Counted from the first letter of the stretch, positions 18,182-27,387 are shown. The stretch is DNA of 64,000 nucleotides from Veillonella sp. VA137 (GCF_003992015.1 NZ_RQVK01000008.1:1-64000); one strand, 5' to 3'. Notes: generated by a model from the letters alone, not told the origin. Numbers and translations: made by a program.

Positions 18182-19013
18182 GTATCGAAAGTATAACTGG
18201 CAAGATGGGAAGCAACTAGAACTGAAAGATAGAACATTAATCATGGGGATTCTGAATGGAACGCCAGATTCTTTTTCCGATGGAGGACGTTATAATACTT
18301 CTGAAGCGGCAGTAGCTCATGCAAAAGAAATGATTACACAAGGTGCAGATATTATTGATGTAGGGGTAGAATCTACACGTCCAGGGCACACACAAATTTC
18401 TGTTGCGGAAGAAATTGAACGCATGAAAGACATTCTATTGCCTGTCTTAGATGTGTCTACAGTACCTGTATCGGTGGATACATACCGTGCAGAAACGGCA
18501 GATTTTGCCTTATCCCATGGGGCTCATATTTTAAACGATATTTGGGGCTTAAAATATGACAAAGATATGGCGGCAGTCGCTGCGAAATACGATGTGCCTG
18601 TCATTATCATGCACAACCAAAATACCACGGATTATGATGATATCATCGACGATATGAAAGCATTCTTTTTCTCCTCTGTGGACCTAGCTTTGAAAGAAGG
18701 GGTAAAACCGCAGAACATTTGGCTTGACCCTGGGATTGGGATTGGGTTTGGTAAAGATTATGCACAAAATGTGGAAGTCATTCAGCGATTAGGGGAAATT
18801 ACAGTCTATGAATATCCTGTGTTATTGGCGCCTAGTCGTAAGGGTTTCATCGGCACTATTTTAAATGATCTACCAGCAGACCAACGGGATGAAGGTACGG
18901 TGGCTACTTGTATTACGGGCATGATTCAAGGCGTAGATATGGTTCGTGTGCACAATGTCGAAATGCATAAACGGGCTATTACAGTAGCAGATGTGCTATT
19001 ACGAGGTGAGTAA
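18174..19013 (+). CDS. folP: Dihydropteroate synthase
   Basis: This TIM-barrel enzyme joins p-aminobenzoate to hydroxymethyl-dihydropterin diphosphate and is the target of sulfonamides. It has 279 residues from a GTG start, with AGGAGG eight bases upstream inside folE. Signatures are GILNGTPDSFSDGG near residue 25, VGVESTRPG near 62 and LAPSRKGFIG near 220. Its stop overlaps the folB start (TAATG). Confidence 0.95.
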   Translation: MFKYRKYNWQDGKQLELKDRTLIMGILNGTPDSFSDGGRYNTSEAAVAHAKEMITQGADIIDVGVESTRPGHTQISVAEEIERMKDILLPVLDVSTVPVSVDTYRAETADFALSHGAHILNDIWGLKYDKDMAAVAAKYDVPVIIMHNQNTTDYDDIIDDMKAFFFSSVDLALKEGVKPQNIWLDPGIGIGFGKDYAQNVEVIQRLGEITVYEYPVLLAPSRKGFIGTILNDLPADQRDEGTVATCITGMIQGVDMVRVHNVEMHKRAITVADVLLRGE

Positions 19014-19375
19014 TGGACAGAATTAACTTGCGAAACATGGCATTTTATGGATACCATGGTAATTTACCAAGCGAAAACGAATTAGGTCAACGATTCTTTG
19101 TAGATATTTCTATTGGTGTAGATTTAACGAAACCAGGGCAATCTGATAGCATTGAAGATTCTATAAATTATGCAGATGTATACGAACGGACAAAAGCCAT
19201 TGTGGAAGGGCCACCACAACGTCTGATTGAACGAGTGGGTACATGTATTGCAGATGACTTATGGAACACCTATGACGGAATTGTAGGACTTTCAGTGACG
19301 GTACGCAAGCCAGAAGCACCCATTCCAGGTGTGCTAGATTACGTAGAAGTTGTGATTACACGAGGTCAACTATAA
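19013..19375 (+). CDS. folB: Dihydroneopterin aldolase
   Basis: This 120-residue enzyme converts dihydroneopterin to hydroxymethyl-dihydropterin. The family pattern is present: FYGYHGNLPSENELGQRFFVD at the N-terminus with the conserved Glu, SINYADVYERTK in the middle and VRKPEAPIPG near the end. Both ends overlap neighbouring genes by one base (TAATG), showing tight coupling with folP and folK. Confidence 0.94.
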   Translation: MDRINLRNMAFYGYHGNLPSENELGQRFFVDISIGVDLTKPGQSDSIEDSINYADVYERTKAIVEGPPQRLIERVGTCIADDLWNTYDGIVGLSVTVRKPEAPIPGVLDYVEVVITRGQL

Positions 19376-19854
19376 TGTATACCTATTATATTGGCATCGG
19401 CTCGAACCTAGGTGATAGGGAAGGGTATTTAGCATTTGCTGTATCAGAATTGACAAATACAGACGGTGTTCGCAGTGTTAGTCATTCCAGCTGGATGGAA
19501 ACACCCCCATGGGGCCCCGTAGAACAAGGTCCATTTTTGAACGGTATACTGAAAGTACCAGCTACCCTAGAACCGCTTGCCATGCTAGACACCATATTGC
19601 ACATCGAACGGTTAGCAGGGAGACAGCGAGAAATTCACTGGGGACCTCGCACGTTGGATTTAGATATTGTGTGGATAGAAGATGAACAGGGACATCCAGT
19701 ACGAGTGAAGGAAACTACCTTAGTAGTACCTCATCCGTATTTTTGGGAGCGTCGATTTGTGCTAGAACCCTTGCAAGAGGTATATCCAACGTTTACTTAT
19801 GAAGGGGTGTCTATTTCTAGCCGTATAGAGGAATTACGACTATTAGAAGCGTAA
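19375..19854 (+). CDS. folK: Hydroxymethyl-dihydropterin pyrophosphokinase
   Basis: This 159-residue kinase activates hydroxymethyl-dihydropterin for folP. It starts with the family pattern IGIGSNLGDREGYL and carries the Mg-ATP motif HWGPRTLDLDIVWI (two catalytic Asp). It is the last gene of the folate run, and a terminator follows 14 bases after its stop. Confidence 0.95.
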   Translation: MYTYYIGIGSNLGDREGYLAFAVSELTNTDGVRSVSHSSWMETPPWGPVEQGPFLNGILKVPATLEPLAMLDTILHIERLAGRQREIHWGPRTLDLDIVWIEDEQGHPVRVKETTLVVPHPYFWERRFVLEPLQEVYPTFTYEGVSISSRIEELRLLEA

Positions 19855-19868
19855 GAAATATAACAAAT

Positions 19869-19890
19869 AGCCTATCTTACAGGCTTTTTT
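19869..19890 (+). terminator. Terminator of the folate operon
   Basis: A short stem AGCCT/AGGCT around seven bases is followed by six T residues. Confidence 0.75.
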
Positions 19891-19943
19891 AGCATGTTTG
19901 ACAGAGTTGTATCATTCAGATAGGAAGATATAAGGAGCAGTAT

Positions 19944-20888
19944 ATGGGTTCTTTTTTTAGAAAAGGATGGGTAAAATTTATCCTTCTCATGTTTATATTT
20001 ACGGCTATTACATCGCCCATCGTGGTGCTGTTTGGTCCCTTTGATAACATTAAACGCACCGTAGTAGGGGCTATTTTACGGTCTCGCCACCCACAGTATA
20101 TTACGTGGCTCTACACGCCTGAGGAAATTCAGAAAATTGTAGGCACTGTGGGCACTGGTGAAAGCCAAGAATTGTTCAAATTTGATGTGAAAGAAGATAC
20201 ATCCTTGAATTTGCGTAAAATCGAGTCCAATCGGTATACGGGATATTTATTAGAAATTCCAGATCCTCGTCGCATTCAAGTGGCAACGGCGCCCCAGTTG
20301 AATGAAAAAGGGGAGACCACTAGTAATATCGCACGCCTCAATGGAGCGGTAGCAGCCATCAATGGGGGTGGCTTCCATGATCCGAATGGGACAGGAACAG
20401 GACGTTCTCCCTATGGTTTTATCGTTCATGATGGGGACTATGTCATTGGCAAAGACGTAGGACCTGATGAAGATGTAGATTTCATCGGTTTTACAAAAGC
20501 GGGTAACTTAATTGCCGGTACCTACAACAAGCGGGAATTGAAAGAAATGGGCGCCAAAGAAGGTTTGACCTTTGGCCCTCCTCTTATCGTGAACGGCAAA
20601 AAAATGATCACCGATGGTGATGGTGGGTGGGGCATTGGTCCTAGAACGGCTATCGCACAAAAGAAAGATGGTACTGTTTTATTCTTAGTTATCGATGGTC
20701 GTCAAGCCTACTCTGCAGGGGCTACCTTGCGTGATGTACAAGATATTTTATACCAAGAAGGGGCTGTCATTGCGGCTAACTTAGATGGCGGTTCTAGTAC
20801 GACTTTATTTTATAATGGTAAAACTGTGAACAAACCTGCCGATTTGTTGGGTGAACGCATGATTCCTACTGTATTTATCGTGAAATAG
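19944..20888 (+). CDS. Membrane-anchored phosphodiester glycosidase family protein (NagPA domain)
   Basis: This 314-residue protein has one N-terminal membrane segment (about residues 10-30) and an extracytoplasmic NagPA-type domain. Typical motifs are AAINGGGFHDPNG near residue 133, FGPPLIVNGK and GPRTAIAQKKDG near 230, and NLDGGSSTTLFYNG near 280. Bacterial members remove sugar from phosphodiester-linked glycans or polymers in the envelope; the substrate here is not known. The next gene starts nine bases downstream and is probably co-transcribed. Confidence 0.85.
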   Translation: MGSFFRKGWVKFILLMFIFTAITSPIVVLFGPFDNIKRTVVGAILRSRHPQYITWLYTPEEIQKIVGTVGTGESQELFKFDVKEDTSLNLRKIESNRYTGYLLEIPDPRRIQVATAPQLNEKGETTSNIARLNGAVAAINGGGFHDPNGTGTGRSPYGFIVHDGDYVIGKDVGPDEDVDFIGFTKAGNLIAGTYNKRELKEMGAKEGLTFGPPLIVNGKKMITDGDGGWGIGPRTAIAQKKDGTVLFLVIDGRQAYSAGATLRDVQDILYQEGAVIAANLDGGSSTTLFYNGKTVNKPADLLGERMIPTVFIVK

Positions 20889-20896
20889 GAGAGTCT

Positions 20897-21799
20897 ATGA
20901 AAACCTTTGGAAAAGTAACGACAGCCTTTTTGTTGGGCTTAGTTTTACAAGGCGGTGTCTATTATTATTTAGACCAAGTATACTTAGCGCCTACCACGAA
21001 CTTTCAGGTCACCAATGGGGAAGAAGTAGATAAAAATTTTCCTGACGTGAAAGAGGGAACGCGCTATTATTCCCACGATCATAAATATATGGCAGTGGTG
21101 GAACAGAATCGTGTTGATATATACACGGCGGGCAAAGAAGCGCCAGTTACGTTGGATTTAAAAGAGCGAGAAGTATCCTATTTTGAATGGATGTCAGATC
21201 GCAACTTAGCCATTGTTGGTTTATTCGGTGGAAAACATGATGATATTGTATTAGCACGAATTGACCCTGAGGCACCAGATCATGAAATTGATACGACTAT
21301 CAATACGGTCCCACGAGGGTCACGGATTACTGATGTGGCATATTCTGCGGCAACGAACGTAGTGTATATGAAAGTCCGCGTAGGTGATGGAGCTTACCGT
21401 GTGTATCGTACGGATGCGAACTATGATACTCGTCGTGTGTACATGCAAGCCTCCGATATTGGTCGCATCGGTATGTTCTATAATGAAGATAGATTCTTTT
21501 ACGATAATGCGCGCACTGGTGATGTATTCATGTTCAATGGTACAGAAGGTGGTTGGCGTGCCATCAATCCTCCTGGTAAATTCCGCCTCATTGGTGTGAC
21601 GCAAGGTCAGCTAATTTATATTGTAAAAGTGGATGACAAAAATCGTGCCCTAGAGGCCTATGAGGGTAAATTAGGAGTAGGATTTAATAAAATTTATACC
21701 TATGATAACCCAACGGAATTAACAGAAATTACGGTAGATTCTATTCTGAAAGACAAGGAATCTGCTAAAGACAGTGCTTCTACAGAGAAAAAGAAGTAA
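20897..21799 (+). CDS. Exported or membrane-anchored protein of unknown function
   Basis: This 300-residue protein has an N-terminal hydrophobic segment (TTAFLLGLVLQGGVYYYL) with no clear cleavage site, so it may stay anchored. The rest is rich in beta-forming segments with repeated short strands (VAYSAATNVVYMKVRV, GRIGMFYNEDRFFYD), which suggests a beta-propeller-like fold, and ends in a Lys/Glu tail. GGAG lies seven bases upstream of the ATG. It probably works with the glycosidase-like protein encoded just before it. I do not recognise the family. Confidence 0.75.
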   Translation: MKTFGKVTTAFLLGLVLQGGVYYYLDQVYLAPTTNFQVTNGEEVDKNFPDVKEGTRYYSHDHKYMAVVEQNRVDIYTAGKEAPVTLDLKEREVSYFEWMSDRNLAIVGLFGGKHDDIVLARIDPEAPDHEIDTTINTVPRGSRITDVAYSAATNVVYMKVRVGDGAYRVYRTDANYDTRRVYMQASDIGRIGMFYNEDRFFYDNARTGDVFMFNGTEGGWRAINPPGKFRLIGVTQGQLIYIVKVDDKNRALEAYEGKLGVGFNKIYTYDNPTELTEITVDSILKDKESAKDSASTEKKK

Positions 21800-21918
21800 A
21801 AATGTAACTATATTTTATAGCTTGCAGTAATAAAATTCACTGTATTTTGTAAAAAGCTATAACAATTAGTCATAATAGAAACGAAATTGTGGAAGATGTG
21901 GAGAGGAGGAACTGTAAA

Positions 21919-22239
21919 ATGGCAAAATTTAAAATCCAAAAAGGATTAAGTGATGCAGATATGATGAAAGGCTTTGTTGAAGAAGAAACATTTGAGACTG
22001 CCCTATTGAAAGATGATGCTAAATCAACTAACAAAGTAGTAGGAAAGCCGAAAGAGCAAAAAACGGAAGATGATTTTTACCAAGAGTTTTTGACAGAGCG
22101 GATAAAAACGGAAATCGGCAAGTTATTATTAGCGATAAAAATGGATTATTTCAAAGATGACATAAAGGATTTTTCTATTCAGGTTAAGCGTAATGGTAAC
22201 AATATTGTATTAGAAACGGCGCCTAAAAAGGTAAAATAA
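21919..22239 (+). CDS. Small conserved-looking hypothetical protein
   Basis: This soluble 106-residue protein has no membrane segment. The start is set at the ATG 21919, nine bases after AGGAGGA; the longer frame adds ten residues without support. The N-terminal third is Lys/Asp/Glu-rich and probably disordered, followed by an amphipathic helix (DDFYQEFLTERIKTEIGKLL) and a short beta pair (FSIQVKRNGNNIVLET). The role is unknown. Confidence 0.65.
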   Translation: MAKFKIQKGLSDADMMKGFVEEETFETALLKDDAKSTNKVVGKPKEQKTEDDFYQEFLTERIKTEIGKLLLAIKMDYFKDDIKDFSIQVKRNGNNIVLETAPKKVK

Positions 22240-22435
22240 ATCTAAACAGTTGACAATGAATATCGTAATATATATACTGAAATCCCTCTAAAATAGTGGA
22301 AAAACATGGTAGTACATCGATAAAATTCATATGACTAAAAAGCATGTACTTTGGTTGACAAATATCACGTTTAGTAGTCTAATATAGTTATGTACATTAT
22401 ACATGAGATAACTGTTACTCATGTATTTAATAATT

Positions 22436-22473
22436 CCCCTTCTATCAGGTGGTAGAGTCTTGATAGGGAAGGG
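22436..22473 (+). promoter_or_regulatory. Leader hairpin before the carboxytransferase gene
   Basis: CCCTTCTATCA and TGATAGGGAAGGG pair with a two-base bulge around a 13-base loop. It ends about 11 bases before the ribosome site AAGGAGAAGG. No T run follows, so it is more likely an mRNA-stabilising or regulatory structure than a terminator. Confidence 0.5.
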
Positions 22474-22494
22474 TCAATGTGAAGGAGAAGGATT

Positions 22495-23901
22495 ATGAGT
22501 GCAAAAAGAGTAAGATTAGTAGAAACAGTTCTTCGTGATGGTCATCAATCTATCTTGGCTACACGTATGCGCATGAAACACATGCTTCCAGCATTACAAC
22601 AATTGGATGAAATTGGTTATGATGCTTTGGAATGCTGGGGTGGTGCTACATTCGATAGCTGTATCCGTTTCTTGGACGAAAACCCATGGGAACGTCTTCG
22701 TACATTAAAAGCAAACTTAAAAAACACACCATTGCAAATGTTACTTCGTGGCCAAAACTTATTGGGTTACAAACATTATGCTGATGATGTAGTAGAAGCA
22801 TTCGTTCGCAAAGCAAAAGAAAACGGTATGGACCGTATCCGTATTTTCGACGCATTGAACGATCCTCGCAACATGCGTGCTGCTATCGAAGCTGGTAACA
22901 AAGCAGGCGTTCATGTACAAGGTACTATGGTTTACACAATCAGCCCTGTACACACTAATGAAAGCTTCGTAAAAGTAGCTAAAGAATTGAAAGAAATGGG
23001 TATTGATTCCCTTTGCATCAAAGATATGTCCGGCTTGTTAGCTCCATATGATGCAGAATCCTTAGTAAAAGATTTACGCAAAGAATTTGGTGAAAAATTC
23101 GATATCGATTTACATAGCCATTTCACTTGCGGTTTAGCATCTGCTACTTACTTAAAAGCTGTAGAAGCTGGCGTTGATATCATCGACACTGCATTGAGCC
23201 CATTCGGCCATGCAACTAGCCAACCTGCTACTGAATCTATCGTTGAAATCTTCAAAAACACTCCATATGATACTGGTTTAGATCTTGCTAAAATGCGTGA
23301 ATTAGCTACATACTTCCGTGGCGTTCGTAAAGAAATCGCTGATGAATTCGGCTTGACTCCAGCTCATGAAGTATTGCCAGAAGTTCGTCATTACCAAATT
23401 CCTGGCGGTATGTTGTCCAATACTCAAAACCAATTGAAAGAAATGGGTATGGCTGATAAATTCTTCGACGTAATGGATGAAATGCCTCGCGTTCGTGAAG
23501 ATCTTGGCTTCCCTCCATTGGTAACTCCAACATCCCAAATCGTTGGTACAATGGCTATGATGAACGTGTTATTCCAATCCCAAGGATTGCCTCGTTACAA
23601 CACTACACCAGCTGAAGTAAAAGACTTAGTTCGTGGTAAATACGGTCAACTTCCAGCAGCTGTAAAACCAGAAATCAAAGAATTAATCATTGGCGACGAA
23701 ACTCCTATCACTCATCGTCCAGCTGATGACGTAGCTCCAGAAATGGAAAAAATGCGTGCTGATCTTGAAGCTAAAGGCTTCACTGGCGTAACAGAAGAAG
23801 ACGTATTAACATACGCTATGTTCCCAGAAGTAGCATTGCAATACTTTGAAAAACATGCAACACCTGTAACTCAAAAAGTGTTGAACTACAAAGGTGAATA
23901 G
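22495..23901 (+). CDS. Carboxytransferase subunit (pyruvate carboxylase subunit B / oxaloacetate decarboxylase alpha type)
   Basis: This 468-residue TIM-barrel enzyme moves carboxylate between biotin and pyruvate/oxaloacetate. The metal-site motif ETVLRDGHQS is near residue 10, the carboxylated-lysine motif CIKDMSGLL near 170 and the metal ligands DLHSHFTCG near 207. It stops where other alpha subunits carry a biotinyl domain, so biotin must sit on a separate protein. Codon use is strongly biased to a narrow set, a sign of high expression, which fits lactate-fermenting Veillonella, where this step is central. The gene stands alone with its own terminator. A related carboxytransferase substrate cannot be excluded. 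Confidence 0.88.
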   Translation: MSAKRVRLVETVLRDGHQSILATRMRMKHMLPALQQLDEIGYDALECWGGATFDSCIRFLDENPWERLRTLKANLKNTPLQMLLRGQNLLGYKHYADDVVEAFVRKAKENGMDRIRIFDALNDPRNMRAAIEAGNKAGVHVQGTMVYTISPVHTNESFVKVAKELKEMGIDSLCIKDMSGLLAPYDAESLVKDLRKEFGEKFDIDLHSHFTCGLASATYLKAVEAGVDIIDTALSPFGHATSQPATESIVEIFKNTPYDTGLDLAKMRELATYFRGVRKEIADEFGLTPAHEVLPEVRHYQIPGGMLSNTQNQLKEMGMADKFFDVMDEMPRVREDLGFPPLVTPTSQIVGTMAMMNVLFQSQGLPRYNTTPAEVKDLVRGKYGQLPAAVKPEIKELIIGDETPITHRPADDVAPEMEKMRADLEAKGFTGVTEEDVLTYAMFPEVALQYFEKHATPVTQKVLNYKGE

Positions 23902-23922
23902 TTAATCCTTACATTCACATAT

Positions 23923-23954
23923 AAAAAGCGACCTCTTTATGGGGTCGCTTTTTA
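23923..23954 (+). terminator. Terminator of the carboxytransferase gene
   Basis: AAAAAGCGACC and GGGTCGCTTTTT pair around an eight-base loop. The A and T runs on both sides allow bidirectional action. Confidence 0.92.
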
Positions 23955-24205
23955 TTGTATTTACATCGCGAGTATGCGGGTAGTTAGTATTCTTTGACAA
24001 AAGACTGGGATTAGTCTACCAACTTATTTTGTCCTATAACCTAGAGATTATTTTTGTATGAGTAGCGCCAATATGTAGTATGGAGACTTAGTTATTGCGA
24101 ATGAGGTTTACACGGAACTGTGGAGATATGCTATAATACAACTATACATAAGACTAGAGAAAAGGTATAGATAAAACGAGTAGATATATATTGGGAGTGG
24201 AGACC
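23955..24205 (+). promoter_or_regulatory. Intergenic region with a promoter-like site before ftsB
   Basis: Apart from a TATAAT at 24132-24137, preceded at a loose distance by TTTACA, I see no repeat, RNA gene or reading frame here. Confidence 0.4.
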
Positions 24206-24505
24206 ATGGAGAACGGTACTAAAAGACCGAGACGTCCTGTCAAGGCGAAGGCAAATGGTATGTGGAAAAAGGTGCGCTACGCTATAGTTATCTTGTTTGC
24301 ACTTGTATTAGTGCAACAAGTATATACGATTTATAGTTTGCATCAAGAGAAGCAACAGTTGGAGCAACAATTACAGGAATTAAAAAAAGAAAATGAAAGT
24401 TTATCAGAGCAAAAGAAATTGTTAGAAGACGATAAACATATCGAGGGTGTAGCACGGGAAGAACTTGGTCTAGTGAAGCCTGGGGAAGTTCCCTATGTTC
24501 GATAA
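24206..24505 (+). CDS. FtsB/DivIC-type septum formation initiator
   Basis: This is a 99-residue bitopic membrane protein with a basic cytoplasmic N-terminus (RPRRPVKAKANG), one membrane segment (about residues 25-42), then a leucine-zipper-like coiled coil (about 45-78) and a short C-terminal domain ending VKPGEVPYVR. This is the architecture of FtsB and DivIC, which join FtsL in the divisome outside the membrane. The start is the ATG 24206; the longer frame begins with TTG inside the ribosome site. A terminator follows. Confidence 0.85.
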   Translation: MENGTKRPRRPVKAKANGMWKKVRYAIVILFALVLVQQVYTIYSLHQEKQQLEQQLQELKKENESLSEQKKLLEDDKHIEGVAREELGLVKPGEVPYVR

Positions 24506-24508
24506 GGG

Positions 24509-24537
24509 AAAGTGATACAAGAGTATCACTTTTTTTG
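24509..24537 (+). terminator. Terminator after the ftsB-like gene
   Basis: AAAGTGATAC and GTATCACTTT pair around four bases, followed by a run of T. Confidence 0.92.
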
Positions 24538-24602
24538 TGCAACTTCGCTAGGTATTACACCAGTGAAGATAAGTAAGGATGTTGTAGAAGGTGAAACATG
24601 TG

Positions 24603-25511
24603 ATGGAAACGTATAGAGTAGAAGTAGGTATGAAGTTAGGGATTGTAGATTTAGGATCCAATTCGTTTCGAGTATTATTGGGGACGTATGACGGTTCAAC
24701 ATGGCAGAATGAACCAAAGCAATTATGGACTACACAATTAGGAAAACGTAATAGTGATGGACTATTAACTAAGGAAGGTATGGAACGTGGTTTACAAGCA
24801 CTTAAAGAAATCTGTGCGGTGTTAGATGCATATGGTGCCACTATCCGCATTGGTCTTGCTACAAGTGCCACTCGAGAATCAGGAAATGGACAGGACTTCT
24901 TAGCACAAGCCAAGCAAGTGTGTCCTATGGAGTACCGTGTGCTAAGTGGTGAAGAAGAAGCTACCTATGGATTTAAGGGGGCTACGGTCTATGAACATCC
25001 AGACTTTCACTATGCTACTATTGATGTAGGGGGAGGGAGTACGGAAATTGCCTTGGGTGATGCAAATCATGTGTACTTTGCAAAATCCTATCCTGCCGGT
25101 GCTGTGCGTATGCAAGAAATGTCCGCAGAGGGACCACAACGTGTATGGGAAGAAACGGTGCGTATGTGGGATGAATTACCTATTGAAGGCACCTTTGGTG
25201 AGTTCATCGGTATTGGTGGAACTGCTACGACGTTGGCGGCTATGGATTTGCAAATGGAGGACTACGATCCAAGACGTATCCAAGGCCATCGTTTAGACCG
25301 TGGCACCATCGAGGCGATGATACTGCAACTTCGCTATATGAGTCGTGAGGAACGGTTACAAGTGAAAGGCTTGCAACCTGGTCGTGTGGATATTATCGTT
25401 CCGGGCGCAGAGATTATCACGTCCCTTATGGATACGTACCAAATTGGGTCGATTGTGGTCAGTGAAGCGGATGGCTTAGAAGGGTGGCAATCACAATATG
25501 GTGGAAGATAG
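24603..25511 (+). CDS. ppx: Exopolyphosphatase / guanosine pentaphosphatase family protein
   Basis: This actin-fold phosphatase of about 302 residues has only the two N-terminal ASKHA subdomains; longer members add an HD-like half. Motifs are GIVDLGSNSFRVLLG at the N-terminus, LSGEEEATYGFKG near 110, IDVGGGSTEIALG near 140 and GIGGTATTLAAMDL near 200. It should hydrolyse polyphosphate or pppGpp. An AAGGTG supports the ATG at 24603; the ATG at 24630, next to the family's usual N-terminus, is an alternative. It overlaps tilS by 14 bases. Confidence 0.85.
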   Translation: METYRVEVGMKLGIVDLGSNSFRVLLGTYDGSTWQNEPKQLWTTQLGKRNSDGLLTKEGMERGLQALKEICAVLDAYGATIRIGLATSATRESGNGQDFLAQAKQVCPMEYRVLSGEEEATYGFKGATVYEHPDFHYATIDVGGGSTEIALGDANHVYFAKSYPAGAVRMQEMSAEGPQRVWEETVRMWDELPIEGTFGEFIGIGGTATTLAAMDLQMEDYDPRRIQGHRLDRGTIEAMILQLRYMSREERLQVKGLQPGRVDIIVPGAEIITSLMDTYQIGSIVVSEADGLEGWQSQYGGR

Positions 25512-26796
25512 AGATAGTTATTATTCCTGGGCACCCTTGGTGGATAGCTTGCTAGATGCCTATGAAAGTCAAGGGGACTTTCAAACGGTGATAGAAGTAG
25601 AAAAAGCGAATGAAATACGGAAGCATATGGAGATGGTGGTACCGTTGCTGACGATGGAAGAATTGGCAGAACAAGTGGACAACAGTCGTACTGTGCTGAA
25701 GCGGTTCTATGGAGAAGATTGTATCAATCAGTATCATACATATCGTCAGCGCATGTTTCACTGTACTAGACCGATGAATCGCAGCGAAGAGAAAGCTTTG
25801 TACGGAGATATGTGGACTACTCTGTTACGGTTGCGGCAAGCTGTGACGGAATCCATGGATGATGTGATTACAAAGGATACACCTGTATTGCTCGCCTGTT
25901 CTGGTGGGGTGGATTCCATCGCATTGTTGCATTATTTGTATTTAGAAGGGTTCACAAATGTTGGGGTCTTTACCATGGACCATGGGTTACGACCAGAAGC
26001 ATCGGAAGAAGTTACCTTGGTAGAATGGTATGCGTTGCAATTTGGTATGCCCTGTTTTACGGTGAAAGAACATGTCATGGAAAAGGCCGAAGAAGCAGGG
26101 GTATCTTTTGAAATGATGGGGCGTCAACTACGGTACAAACATTTGCGAGAACTCGCAGAGGACAAAGGATATGAATATATTGTGACCGCCCATCATTTAG
26201 ACGATCAAGGAGAAACCATTTTAGCGCATCTATTGCGTGGCTCTGGACTAGAGGGATTACAAGGCATGAAGACTGTAACGGAAGATGTTTGGCGACCTTG
26301 TTTAACATTGCCGAAGCAGGTATTAGAAGACTATGCGAAGTGGCTGCATTGTTTTTATGGAGAAGATGCGTCGAATCTTGATACGACCTATGATAGAAAT
26401 TGGATTCGCCAAGTGTTAATACCTACTTGTGTAGAACGGTATCCACAAACGGTACATGCTTTGTGCCGATTAGGTGCATTGGCGCAATGTGATGCCTCCT
26501 ATTTTGAGCAAGCGGTGACACGGTTAGAAACGGACTATGTCAGGCATACTGAAGAAGGCATAGTGTTGGATAAACGAGGCTTGATGGCTGAGCATGATGC
26601 CTTAGTGAGCCGGTTATGGAAACGAGTATTAGGTTCCTATGTGCGACCAGAACAGTTGAGCCAAACGGTGATTGATAGCTTACTTTCGTTGGTGAAAGGA
26701 CCAAAAGGAAAAGAATTTCGTTTTCGTCAGGTGCAAGTTTTGACGTCATATGATACAATTAAGATTGTTCTATGTAGTGACATAGAAAAGAAATAG
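25498..26796 (+). CDS. tilS: tRNA(Ile)-lysidine synthase with an N-terminal extension
   Basis: TilS changes C34 of the CAU isoleucine tRNA to lysidine so that it reads AUA. The PP-loop motif SGGVDS sits at residues 135-140, whereas it is usually near residue 25-30. Typical segments follow: FTMDHGLRPEASEE, HHLDDQGETILAHLLRGSG and NWIRQVLIP. The first roughly 105 residues are extra. Residues 51-88 (LTMEELAEQV, then SRTVLKRF and YHTYRQRM) resemble an AraC-type helix-turn-helix. The ATG overlaps the end of ppx; no ribosome site supports a later start, so the extension is probably translated. Confidence 0.9.
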   Translation: MVEDRDSYYSWAPLVDSLLDAYESQGDFQTVIEVEKANEIRKHMEMVVPLLTMEELAEQVDNSRTVLKRFYGEDCINQYHTYRQRMFHCTRPMNRSEEKALYGDMWTTLLRLRQAVTESMDDVITKDTPVLLACSGGVDSIALLHYLYLEGFTNVGVFTMDHGLRPEASEEVTLVEWYALQFGMPCFTVKEHVMEKAEEAGVSFEMMGRQLRYKHLRELAEDKGYEYIVTAHHLDDQGETILAHLLRGSGLEGLQGMKTVTEDVWRPCLTLPKQVLEDYAKWLHCFYGEDASNLDTTYDRNWIRQVLIPTCVERYPQTVHALCRLGALAQCDASYFEQAVTRLETDYVRHTEEGIVLDKRGLMAEHDALVSRLWKRVLGSYVRPEQLSQTVIDSLLSLVKGPKGKEFRFRQVQVLTSYDTIKIVLCSDIEKK

Positions 26797-26818
26797 ACCT
26801 AACTAATAAGGAGTTATT

Positions 26819-27355
26819 ATGATACCAGAAGTGAAAGAATTATTACTTTCAGAAGAACAAATTCAAAAACGAGTGGCAGAATTAGGCCGTCAAATTACAG
26901 AAGATTATAAAGGTAAAGAAATTGTCCTAGTAGGTGTATTAAAAGGGGCCATTGTATTCTTTACAGATTTAGCACGCCATATTGAAGGCGATGTAAAAAT
27001 GGACTTTATTTCCTGTTCCAGTTACGGTAGTAGTACTGTGAGCAGTGGGGTTGTTCGTATTTTAAAAGATTTAGACCGTTCAGTAGAAGGAAAGCATGTC
27101 ATTGTAGTAGAAGATATTGTGGATACAGGTACCACTTTGTCATATTTACTAGAAAACTTGCAATCACGTAAGGCAGCAAGCGTTCGTCTTTGTTCCTTGT
27201 TGAATAAACCAGATCGTCGTAAAGTAGATGTTCATGTAGATTATGAAGGATTTGTTATCCCTGATGAGTTTGTTATTGGTTATGGTCTAGATTACGATGA
27301 AAAATATCGTCAATTGCCTTATATCGGCATTTTGAAAGAAGAAGTCTATCAATAA
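26819..27355 (+). CDS. hpt: Hypoxanthine phosphoribosyltransferase
   Basis: This 178-residue purine salvage enzyme makes IMP or GMP from the base and PRPP. The PRPP-binding motif VIVVEDIVDTGTTLSYL lies near residue 100, and the base-specificity segment DEFVIGYGLDYDEKYR is near 155. AAGGAG precedes the ATG, and tilS ends 22 bases upstream. The order tilS-hpt-ftsH is widely conserved in Firmicutes. Confidence 0.95.
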   Translation: MIPEVKELLLSEEQIQKRVAELGRQITEDYKGKEIVLVGVLKGAIVFFTDLARHIEGDVKMDFISCSSYGSSTVSSGVVRILKDLDRSVEGKHVIVVEDIVDTGTTLSYLLENLQSRKAASVRLCSLLNKPDRRKVDVHVDYEGFVIPDEFVIGYGLDYDEKYRQLPYIGILKEEVYQ

Positions 27356-27358
27356 TCG

Positions 27359-27387
27359 TTGATATATTCGACAAAATTTGATATGAT
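27359..27387 (+). promoter_or_regulatory. Promoter of ftsH
   Basis: TTGATA (27359-27364) and TATGAT (27382-27387) are separated by 17 bases, just after the hpt stop. Confidence 0.65.
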
